From Thiobacillus denitrificans (GTDB lineage: Bacteria > Pseudomonadota > Gammaproteobacteria > Burkholderiales > Thiobacillaceae): a stretch of 22,270 nucleotides of DNA. The notes beneath the pieces were generated by a model. It was not told where the DNA came from. It saw only the letters and a list, made by a program, of their open reading frames with translations, and ran no database searches. This document shows positions 1 through 6,584 of the stretch, piece after piece. Position numbers and translations under genes: made by a program. The stretch spans positions 1 through 22,270 of the forward strand of contig DILD01000071.1 in NCBI GenBank assembly GCA_002424845.1. Direction: 5' to 3'. The first letter of the stretch is position 1. Every line of letters starts with the position of its first letter.

Positions 1-685
1 GGCCAGCGCGCACCGACCTGAACTCGCCGGCCGCCGCTGGGAAGCGATGGGCGTCTCGCTGCTGCTGCATCCGCGCAATCCCTACGCGCCGACCGTGCAC
101 ATGAACGTGCGCTGCTTCGTCGCCATGAAGGACGGCGAGGATCCGGTGTGGTGGTTCGGCGGTGGCATGGATCTGACGCCCTACTACGGTTTCGCGGAAG
201 ACGCGCAGCACTTCCACGCCACCTGCAAGACCGCGCTCGATCCCTTCGGCGCCGACCTGCACCCGCGCTTCAAGGCATGGTGCGACCGCTACTTCTTCCT
301 CAAGCACCGCAACGAGCCGCGCGGCATCGGCGGGATATTCTTCGACGACTTTTCGGAAGGCGGCTTCGATCACGCCTTCGCCATGACGAAGAGTGTGGGC
401 GATGCCTTCCTCACTGCCTACCTGCCCATCCTCGAACGCCGCAAGGCCCTTCCATACGGCGAGCGCGAACGCGATTTCCAGGCCTACCGGCGCGGCCGTT
501 ATGTCGAATTCAACCTGGTGTACGACCGTGGCACCCTGTTCGGCCTGCAGTCGGGCGGACGCACCGAATCCATCCTGATGTCGCTGCCGCCGATCGTGAA
601 ATGGCGCTACGACTGGCACCCCGAACCCGGCACGCCGGAAGCCGCCCTGTATAGCGACTTTCTTACCGGACGCGACTGGATCTAG
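1..685 (+). CDS. hemF: Oxygen-dependent coproporphyrinogen III oxidase, 5'-truncated by window edge
   Basis: This enzyme oxidatively decarboxylates coproporphyrinogen III to protoporphyrinogen IX in the cytosol, an O2-requiring step of heme synthesis. The frame is open from base 2, before the first ATG at 47, so the gene continues to the left. About 227 residues of a family that is normally around 300 long are present. Family signatures are clear: NPYAPTVHMNVR, WWFGGGMDLTPYY, RGIGGIFFDDF and the C-terminal block RGRYVEFNLVYDRGTLFGLQ followed by SGGRTES. The reading frame is intact to a TAG at 683-685. The next gene starts 18 bases downstream, so the two may share a transcript. The upstream start and promoter are outside the window. 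Heme supply would suit the cytochrome-rich sulfur metabolism encoded at the other end, but that link is inference. Confidence 0.97.
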   Translation, partial: ASAHRPELAGRRWEAMGVSLLLHPRNPYAPTVHMNVRCFVAMKDGEDPVWWFGGGMDLTPYYGFAEDAQHFHATCKTALDPFGADLHPRFKAWCDRYFFLKHRNEPRGIGGIFFDDFSEGGFDHAFAMTKSVGDAFLTAYLPILERRKALPYGERERDFQAYRRGRYVEFNLVYDRGTLFGLQSGGRTESILMSLPPIVKWRYDWHPEPGTPEAALYSDFLTGRDWI

Positions 686-703
686 CCGCGTATCGACGCG
701 CCC

Positions 704-3700
704 ATGCACGCCATCCCGCGCCGCCTGCTGATCGGCTTCGGCATCCTGCTGCTGCTTGCCGGGCTAGGCGGACTCATCGCATGGGAACTGGCTTCGTCCG
801 CGCTGGAAGCGAAATACCTGGCCAGAAGCGCACAAAAAATGACCTGGCAGATCCGGCCGGGCGCATCCGATCGCATCCGCTTTCCGGGCAACGGCCCATA
901 CGACCTGCGACTCGGCTACAGCAAATTACCGCTTTATCTGGAGCGCCTGCAAAAGGCCGGCTGGCAAATCGACGCACAGGCCAGGATCAGCCCCCAGATG
1001 GCGCACGTCGCCGATCTGGGTCTGTTCCTGCCGTATCACGAAAAAGACCAGGCCGGCCTCACGCTTTACGACAGCGATGGCCAACCGCTCCATGCCAGCC
1101 GCTATCCGACAAGGACTTACGAACGCTTTTCCAGCATCCCGCCTGTGCTGGTCAATGCACTGCTGCACATCGAAAACCGCGAATTGCTGACCGAAGAATT
1201 TCCCAACCGCAATCCCGCTGTGGAATGGGATCGGCTGGCCCAGGCCCTCATGGAAAAGGGGATCAGTCTGGTCGATCGCAATCGCAACGTGCCCGGCGGC
1301 AGCACGCTGCCGACGCAGATTGAAAAATATCGTCACTCACCGGAAGGACTCACCGGCAGCATGGGCGAAAAATTGCGGCAAATGGCGACCGCCAGCCTGC
1401 GGGCCTACCTGAACGGCCCCAATACGCTGGCCATGCGGCGCGAAACCGTAACGGCCTACCTCAACACCGTCCCGCTGTCCGCGGCCCCGGGCTATGGCGA
1501 GGTCAACGGTATCGGCGATGGCCTGTGGGCGTGGTACGGACTGGATTTCGACAAGATCAACCGCATCCTGTTGCAAACGCCGCGCGCCACGGATGACGCC
1601 TATGCCAGCGCGCTCAAGCATGCCCTCTCGCTGATCGTGGCGGAGCGCCGCCCCTCGTATTACCTCATGGCCAACCGCAAGGCGCTCGACGCGCTGACCG
1701 ACGACCATCTCGACCTCCTGGCCAATGCCAATCTGATTCCGCGCGCACTGGCCAGCCAGGCGAAACAGGTCAAGCTGCGCGCGACCAGTCAACGCATCGA
1801 CCCGCCCCCCCCGCGTTTCGTCGATCAAAAAGCCGTCAACGCACAACGCATCCGCGTCGCGGCCCTGCTCGGCGAATCGCGCCTGTACGACCTCGACCGG
1901 CTCGACCTGCAGGTCGGCACCACCATCAATCAGCCCGCGCAAAAGATCGTCAGCCGCTATCTGCAAAGCCTGGCCAAACCGAATTCCGCCGCCGCCTCGG
2001 GCCTGATCGGACACCGCCTGCTGAGCTATGGAAACCCGCTTGAGCGCGTGATCTACAGCTTCACGCTGTATGAAAAAACGCCGTCCGGAAATCTGCTGCG
2101 CATTCAGGCCGACAACCTCAACCAGCCGTTCGACATCAACAGCCAGGCACGCCTCGATCTCGGCTCCACCGCCAAGCTGCGCGCCCTCGTGACTTATCTG
2201 GAAATCATCGCGCGACTGCACGCCGAGTACCGGGCGCTCGACCCCGCCGTACTGGCGAAAAAGCCCAACCTCCAGCGCGACGTGCTGGCACAGTGGGTTG
2301 CCGACCGTCTGCTCACCCATCGGGGTGAATCGCTCGCCGCCACCCTCGATGCGGCGATGCAACGCCAGTATTCTGCTACGCCGGAACCTTTTTTCACCGG
2401 CGGCGGCGTGCACCACTTCGCCAACTTTGACGAGAAAGACGACCGCCGCGTGATGGACGTCTGGGAGGCAACACGCAACTCGGTCAACCTGGTGTACATC
2501 CGCATCATGCGCGACATCATCCGCCATTACGCCAGCAACATGCCAGGGGCTGCGGCCCGCATTCTGGATGACGCAAGCAATCCCATGCGTGACACCTACC
2601 TCGCCCGTTTCATCGACCAGGAGGGCCGTGTTTTCATCAACCGCTTCTACCAGCGTCACAAACAGTTCAGCCCGGCGCAAATGGCTGAATATCTCTACGC
2701 ACGCACCCAGCACAATCCGCGCCGATTCAGCGCGGTATTCCGCTATCTGCAGCCGGAGATCGACTTCGAAACCTATGTTTCGATACTGCACACGCAGATT
2801 CCCGCAAGCACCAGCCTGAGCAGGAAGACCCTCGACACGCTTTACCGGGCGCATGCGCCGGATGCCTACACGCTTACCGATCGCGGCTACATCGCACAGA
2901 TTCATCCGCTTGAATTGTGGGTAGTCAAGACCTTGCACGCCGCACCGGAAACCGACCTCAAGACCCTGTACGAATCCGGTATCGGGGTGCGTCTTGAAGT
3001 CTACGATTGGCTGTTCAACACCAGTCGCAAGAACACGCAGGACATCCGCATCCAGTCGCTGCTCGAAGTCGAAGCCTTTGAAGGGCTGCTCCGCGACTGG
3101 AAACGCCTGGGCTATCCGTTCGACAACCTCACACCGTCCTACGCCACGGCCATCGGAAGCTCCGGTGATCGCCCCGCCGCCCTCGCGGAATTGATGGGCA
3201 TTCTGGTCAACGATGGCGTGCGGATGCCACTGACGAACCTGGCCAGCCTGCATTTTGCGGCCAACACCCCCTATGACACCCGCCTGTCCCCGCTGCCGGA
3301 AAAGGGCGAACGCCTGATGCCCGCCGAGGTCGCGCAAACGGTGCGTCGCGCGATGGCCCAAGTGGTGGAGTCCGGCACCGCCGGTCGCCTCGCCGGCGCG
3401 CTGAAGGATCCGGCCGGTCAGGCACTCACCATCGGCGGCAAGACCGGCACCGGCGACCACCGTTTCGAACGTTACGGCAAGGGCGGCCAGTTGCTCGAAT
3501 CGCGCGTGGTCAACCGCACCGCCACCTTCGCCTTCTATCTGGGCGAACGCTATTTCGGCACCCTAACGGCACTGGTGCAGGGCGAGCAGGCGGGCCAGTT
3601 CGGTTTCACCAGCTCGCTGACTACCCAGGTTCTTAAAACCCTGTTGCCGCAGTTGCAGCCCCAGTTGTACCCAATCCCCCTGGCACCCGCTCATCCCGTG

Positions 3701-3874
3701 CCCCGAATTCCCGCTGCCCCTGCTGTCAGGCCGTTCACCGGAGAAAAACCCGACGGCTCCACCAGCCAGGCTGACCCGTTGATCAAGCAGCTGGCACCGC
3801 CCCTTGACGATTCTTCCGTCTATCTGGAACCCAATGTGGCAGTCCCGGTTCCCCCTTTGGTTCCGGTGCCTTAA
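704..3874 (+). CDS. Divergent class A penicillin-binding protein (GT51-like plus transpeptidase domain)
   Basis: A 1056-residue, probably inner-membrane anchored, periplasmic peptidoglycan synthase. An N-terminal hydrophobic helix covers about residues 8-30. The GT51-like region (about 140-275) keeps E157 in ENRE and the GGSTLPTQ motif (198-205), plus a recognisable YLNTVPL block. The penicillin-binding transpeptidase domain has all three motifs: STAK at 488-491 (nucleophile S488), SVN at 593-595 and KTGT at 913-916. A long insertion lies between SVN and KTG, and the last 90 residues are proline-rich. It is longer than E. coli PBP1b (about 840). The GT part is degenerate: the usual ED...H motif reads EN with no aligned histidine, and the KxxE motif reads KLRQ (223-226). 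Transpeptidase activity looks likely and glycosyltransferase activity doubtful. There is no strong ribosome site before ATG 704. It resembles PbpC-like or unclassified betaproteobacterial PBPs; the exact subclass is not certain. Confidence 0.9.
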   Translation: MHAIPRRLLIGFGILLLLAGLGGLIAWELASSALEAKYLARSAQKMTWQIRPGASDRIRFPGNGPYDLRLGYSKLPLYLERLQKAGWQIDAQARISPQMAHVADLGLFLPYHEKDQAGLTLYDSDGQPLHASRYPTRTYERFSSIPPVLVNALLHIENRELLTEEFPNRNPAVEWDRLAQALMEKGISLVDRNRNVPGGSTLPTQIEKYRHSPEGLTGSMGEKLRQMATASLRAYLNGPNTLAMRRETVTAYLNTVPLSAAPGYGEVNGIGDGLWAWYGLDFDKINRILLQTPRATDDAYASALKHALSLIVAERRPSYYLMANRKALDALTDDHLDLLANANLIPRALASQAKQVKLRATSQRIDPPPPRFVDQKAVNAQRIRVAALLGESRLYDLDRLDLQVGTTINQPAQKIVSRYLQSLAKPNSAAASGLIGHRLLSYGNPLERVIYSFTLYEKTPSGNLLRIQADNLNQPFDINSQARLDLGSTAKLRALVTYLEIIARLHAEYRALDPAVLAKKPNLQRDVLAQWVADRLLTHRGESLAATLDAAMQRQYSATPEPFFTGGGVHHFANFDEKDDRRVMDVWEATRNSVNLVYIRIMRDIIRHYASNMPGAAARILDDASNPMRDTYLARFIDQEGRVFINRFYQRHKQFSPAQMAEYLYARTQHNPRRFSAVFRYLQPEIDFETYVSILHTQIPASTSLSRKTLDTLYRAHAPDAYTLTDRGYIAQIHPLELWVVKTLHAAPETDLKTLYESGIGVRLEVYDWLFNTSRKNTQDIRIQSLLEVEAFEGLLRDWKRLGYPFDNLTPSYATAIGSSGDRPAALAELMGILVNDGVRMPLTNLASLHFAANTPYDTRLSPLPEKGERLMPAEVAQTVRRAMAQVVESGTAGRLAGALKDPAGQALTIGGKTGTGDHRFERYGKGGQLLESRVVNRTATFAFYLGERYFGTLTALVQGEQAGQFGFTSSLTTQVLKTLLPQLQPQLYPIPLAPAHPVPRIPAAPAVRPFTGEKPDGSTSQADPLIKQLAPPLDDSSVYLEPNVAVPVPPLVPVP

Positions 3875-3982
3875 CATTTGCCCCCCGCCGCGCCGCACAG
3901 AAACAGGCCGGCCGCCATTCAAATGCTTCAGAAATCGCACCCAAATCGGATATGCTGAAACGTATCGGCTTCTGAACCCGCC

Positions 3983-5200
3983 ATGAAAGACAACACGCAC
4001 CCCCTGATCCAGCACACCCCCACCGACTCGGGCGATGTCAGCATCCCGGCGTTGAGGGTACTGTCGGAAATCACCACCAGCCTGTCATCCGACTCCAATG
4101 TCGAGCAGCTGCTGGGGCGATTTCTCTCGACCATGATTCGCCTGGCCGGCGCGCAGGCCGGCGCGGTGCGCGTCATCACCGACGACCGCACCCATCTTCG
4201 CCTGATCGGCTCGGTCGGGCTGCCCCCCGATCTGGTCGAACACGAACATCTGGTCAGCGTCGATTGCGGCGTATGCGGCAAGGCCGCCCGCGAAGTGACA
4301 GTGAGCAGCTGGAACAATGTCGCCTTCTGCAAACGCCAGGCCAACGACCCTTATTTCAGCGGCACCTGCAACACCGTGGTGGCGGTGCCGCTGATGCACA
4401 AGAACCAGGTCATGGGCGTCTACAACCTGTTCATGGAAGAAGGCAAGACCGTTCCCGAGGACGTGCGCCTGCTGTTCCGTTCGATCAGCGAACACCTCGG
4501 CATCGCCCTGGAAAACGCGCGACTCACCCGCGAGAACATGCGCATCTCGCTGATGAACGAACGCCAGATGCTGGCCAACCAGATTCACGATTCGCTGGCG
4601 CAGACGCTGGCCTACGCCAAGATGCGGCTCACCGTTCTGAGCGATGCCATGCGCCACGAGGACTACCCCAAGGCCAACCGCTACCTGGGCGACGTCGAGG
4701 AAGCGGTCGATCTCGCCTACGCCGACCTCAGGGACCTCATCACCCAGTACCGCGACCGCATCAACCCCCGCGGCCTGGTGCCGGCGATCCAGGAAATGGC
4801 CAAGAGCTTCCGCAAGAAAGCCAATGCCGACGTCGACTTCCTCAACCTGGTGCAGGACGTCTCGCTGTCGCCCGATGAGGAAATCCAGGTCTTCCACATC
4901 ATCCAGGAATCGCTCTACAACATCGCCAAGCACGCCCGCGCGCGCCATGTCGTCATCACCCTCGACCTGGAAGACGGCCAGTACATCGTCAACGTCGCCG
5001 ACGACGGCGTCGGTGTGCAGAAGAAGAACGACGAATCCTCCACCATGGGCAAGAGCTTCGGGCTGACCATCATGCGCGAGCGCGCCGCCAAGCTGAACGG
5101 CAAGCTCATCGTCGAGTCCCGCCCCGCCGGCGGCACCGTCATCCGCCTCGTCTTCCCCCAACGCGCCGCATCCCACCAACACAACGAGCACACCGCATGA
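3983..5200 (+). CDS. Soluble NarX-family sensor histidine kinase with GAF domain
   Basis: A 405-residue HisKA_3-type kinase, the sensor of a two-component system. Residues about 25-175 form a GAF domain. Then comes the dimerisation/phosphoacceptor segment NERQMLANQIHDSLAQTL with H202, and a HATPase_c domain with N-box ESLYNIAKHA, G1 DDGVGV and G2 GKSFGL. No transmembrane helix or signal peptide is present, so unlike NarX itself it senses something inside the cell. The GAF part carries four cysteines (95, 98, 116, 129) spaced C-x2-C-x17-C-x12-C, which may bind a metal or Fe-S cluster or act as a redox switch; this is inference. The last four bases (ATGA) overlap the response regulator, so translation of the pair is coupled. 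A 108-base gap separates it from the PBP gene and presumably holds the promoter, but no clear -35/-10 stands out. The ligand cannot be read from sequence. Confidence 0.93.
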   Translation: MKDNTHPLIQHTPTDSGDVSIPALRVLSEITTSLSSDSNVEQLLGRFLSTMIRLAGAQAGAVRVITDDRTHLRLIGSVGLPPDLVEHEHLVSVDCGVCGKAAREVTVSSWNNVAFCKRQANDPYFSGTCNTVVAVPLMHKNQVMGVYNLFMEEGKTVPEDVRLLFRSISEHLGIALENARLTRENMRISLMNERQMLANQIHDSLAQTLAYAKMRLTVLSDAMRHEDYPKANRYLGDVEEAVDLAYADLRDLITQYRDRINPRGLVPAIQEMAKSFRKKANADVDFLNLVQDVSLSPDEEIQVFHIIQESLYNIAKHARARHVVITLDLEDGQYIVNVADDGVGVQKKNDESSTMGKSFGLTIMRERAAKLNGKLIVESRPAGGTVIRLVFPQRAASHQHNEHTA

Positions 5201-5862
5201 GCCTCACCCGCATCATTCTCGTCGACGATCACACCCTGTTCCGCAAGGGCCTGGCCGAACTGCTCGAACAAAGCGGCGAGATCGAAGTCACCGCCTTCAC
5301 CGGCAAACCCGAAGAAGTCGGCATGCTGTTGAAGGCGCACCGCCCCGACGTCCTCATCCTCGATCTCAACATGCCCGGCACCGATGGCATCACCCTGATG
5401 CAGCAGCTGCGCGCCGACGGCTTCGATTTGCCCGTCCTCATCCTCACCCTGTCCGAAGCCGAAGACGACCTTGCCCGCGCCCTGCGCGCCGGCGCCAACG
5501 GCTACCTGTTGAAGAGCATGGAGCCCGACGAAGTGGTCGACGCCATCCTGCGCGCCCAGCGCGGCGAAACCGTCGTCGCCCCCGCCATGACCGCCAAGCT
5601 CGTCAACCTGTACGACAAGAAAGGCCAGGACTCGACTTCACTGCTCGACGCGCTGACCCCGCGCGAACGCGAAATCCTCACCCACCTGTCGCGCGGCGAA
5701 TCCAACAAGGCCATCGCCCGCACCCTCGACATCAGCCACGACACCGTCAAGCTGCACGTGCGGCATATCCTGGCCAAGCTGAACCTGTCGTCACGGGTCG
5801 AGGCGGCGGTATTTGCGGTGGAACACAAGGTGGCGCCCGGGGGGCGCGGCGAGGGGCGGTAG
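5197..5862 (+). CDS. NarL/FixJ-family response regulator
   Basis: A 221-residue cytosolic transcription regulator and cognate partner of the overlapping kinase. The receiver domain (about 3-120) has the acidic pair D10/D11, phosphoacceptor D56 in LILDLNMPG and K106 in YLLKS. The LuxR-type helix-turn-helix (about 150-212) reads LTPREREILTHLSRGESNKA followed by TVKLHVRHILAKLNLSSR. The end of the protein is a glycine/arginine-rich tail (KVAPGGRGEGR) beyond the usual ...AVEH ending. The last 71 bases of the gene (5791-5861) occur again, slightly altered and out of any gene, at 6402-6475. The gene therefore sits at the left edge of the accessory island, and its 3' end has been duplicated. Target genes are unknown. 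Neighbouring respiratory functions suggest redox or anaerobic control, as inference only. Confidence 0.95.
   Translation: MSLTRIILVDDHTLFRKGLAELLEQSGEIEVTAFTGKPEEVGMLLKAHRPDVLILDLNMPGTDGITLMQQLRADGFDLPVLILTLSEAEDDLARALRAGANGYLLKSMEPDEVVDAILRAQRGETVVAPAMTAKLVNLYDKKGQDSTSLLDALTPREREILTHLSRGESNKAIARTLDISHDTVKLHVRHILAKLNLSSRVEAAVFAVEHKVAPGGRGEGR
5791..5861. repeat. Repeat A, copy 1 (3' end of response regulator gene)
   Basis: This 71-bp segment encodes the last residues of the LuxR domain and the Gly/Arg tail. It recurs at 6402-6475 in the same orientation. Apart from one substitution (T to G), the first 47 bp are identical. After that the copies differ in the length of a G run and a GC dinucleotide tract. 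Similarity starts and stops abruptly on both sides. Because this copy is in frame in a conserved gene, it is the source copy. Confidence 0.93.
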
Positions 5863-5870
5863 AGAATATC

Positions 5871-5886
5871 GTGTCCGACCCCGTTT
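5871..5886. repeat. Left arm of imperfect inverted repeat around the small membrane protein gene
   Basis: The 16-mer gtgtccgaccccgttt lies just past the regulator stop codon. Its imperfect reverse complement lies at 6250-6265 (13 of 16 positions match), so the two arms enclose the gene at 5930-6223. Motifs of the form GTGTCTGACCCC are, from memory, scattered in many betaproteobacterial genomes; that this is one of that class is inference. Confidence 0.6.
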
Positions 5887-5929
5887 TTTGCTTCGTTATA
5901 CGGCTGGGTAAACCATGGGGAGAAAAGCA

Positions 5930-6223
5930 ATGTCCCGAGTCATTGGAATGATCAGTGCACTGATACCCATCGGGCTATTCGCGGTCGTTTTGATCGAGCC
6001 ACTCCTTTGGCCTCGGAGCACATCGACCTTCATTTCACTCCGATTAATTTTTGGCATCTCTGGTCTGCTAATGATGGCTTGGTTTATTCACCACGTTATC
6101 CGCACTAATGCCGTGCCGCCTGAAAAACGGGGGCTCTGGGTAATGATTCTCCTGGTCGGAAATATCTTTGCCCTTCCATTTTTCTGGTTTTGGTATATGC
6201 GTAAGGTCGAGACAGCTACATGA
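5930..6223 (+). CDS. Small integral membrane protein, unknown function
   Basis: A 97-residue protein with no recognised family. Three hydrophobic segments are visible: near the N-terminus (MISALIPIGLFAVVLIEPLL), in the middle (LIFGISGLLMMAWFIHHVI) and near the C-terminus (GLWVMILLVGNIFALPFFWF). The last is followed by a basic tail (YMRK), which suggests a small inner-membrane protein. ATG 5930 is chosen over ATG 5915 because a clear GGGAG ribosome site lies seven bases ahead of it. Base composition is visibly more AT-rich than in the regulator just upstream, and the gene is enclosed by inverted-repeat arms, so it looks acquired. The ending resembles small membrane proteins with an N-terminal phospholipase-D-nuclease-like helix pair, but the match is too weak to name. 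Confidence 0.75.
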   Translation: MSRVIGMISALIPIGLFAVVLIEPLLWPRSTSTFISLRLIFGISGLLMMAWFIHHVIRTNAVPPEKRGLWVMILLVGNIFALPFFWFWYMRKVETAT

Positions 6224-6249
6224 CGACAATGTCGCGCATGCCGTCAAAC

Positions 6250-6265
6250 AAATGGGGGCAGACAC
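6250..6265. repeat. Right arm of imperfect inverted repeat
   Basis: The 16-mer aaatgggggcagacac is an imperfect reverse complement of 5871-5886. It lies 27 bases after the stop of the small membrane protein gene and runs directly into repeat C. Confidence 0.6.
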
Positions 6266-6292
6266 CTTAATCCCGAGTTGACACGCTACCCG
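6262..6292. repeat. Repeat C, copy 1
   Basis: A 31-bp segment (begins acaccttaatcccgagttga) that matches 8053-8083 at 27 of 31 positions in the same orientation. Each copy lies at or just after the stop codon of an accessory gene: here 39 bases behind the small membrane protein gene. Confidence 0.72.
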
Positions 6293-6302
6293 GCATCCAA
6301 CA

Positions 6303-6332
6303 CGCGCTACGACCACACCCCCGGCCGTGATG
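6303..6332. repeat. Repeat B, copy 1 (ectopic copy of DHOD-like gene 3' end)
   Basis: These 30 bp are identical to 11216-11245, which is the last nine codons or so and the stop of the minus-strand DHOD-like gene. Here the sequence is outside any gene, and similarity ends sharply on both sides. Same orientation as the other copy. Confidence 0.92.
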
Positions 6333-6361
6333 CAATAAAGGGGCCGGGGTGAATTGTTTTT
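6316..6361 (+). terminator. Possible intrinsic terminator overlapping repeat B copy 1
   Basis: A GC-rich stem is formed by cacccccggcc (6316-6326) and ggccggggtg (6342-6351): ten pairs with one bulged C and a 15-base loop. It is followed by aattgttttt (6352-6361). It could end transcripts from the kinase/regulator pair or the small membrane protein gene. The left half of the stem comes from the duplicated DHOD-like gene end, so the structure was created by the rearrangement. Confidence 0.5.
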
Positions 6362-6401
6362 GAGATCAGCCTCCGCTAGAAATTTATTCGATCCCCTTTG
6401 A

Positions 6402-6475
6402 TCACGGGTCGAGGCGGCGGGATTTGCGGTGGAACACAAGGTGGCGCCGGGGGGGGGCGCGCGCGAGGGGCGGTA
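6402..6475. repeat. Repeat A, copy 2 (ectopic copy of regulator 3' end)
   Basis: A 74-bp second copy of the regulator gene end (5791-5861). It has no upstream remainder of the gene and no intact reading context. One substitution plus length changes in a G run and a GC tract separate it from copy 1. It immediately precedes the promoter region of the nuclease-like gene. Confidence 0.93.
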
Positions 6476-6584
6476 AGATGTAAACTTAAAACGTATTCAT
6501 GCAAGACCCTGAGTAGTGTTCGAGTGAGTGTTTTCTCTGGGGCGGGCTACAACGTAGTACCTAAATTAAAAAAAGGGGGGGCCA

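Larger units (their letters stand above)
6224..6584. other. Gene-free junction built from repeats
   Basis: No credible gene is seen in these 361 bases. In order they hold the right inverted-repeat arm (6250-6265), repeat C copy 1 (6262-6292), repeat B copy 1 (6303-6332) inside a terminator-like hairpin (6316-6361), a short motif cccctttgatc (6393-6403) that recurs at 8109-8119, repeat A copy 2 (6402-6475), and an AT-richer stretch that presumably contains the promoter of the nuclease-like gene. Confidence 0.75.

Noticed and set aside
1337..3460. Long antisense open frame (707 codons) opposite the PBP gene
   Set aside because: It mirrors a GC-rich gene with intact catalytic motifs, has no family resemblance and begins without a ribosome site. 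It is a codon-bias shadow. The long plus-strand frames opposite nifJ (12256-14298), cysG (16303-17796) and dsrP (19552-20850) are rejected for the same reason.
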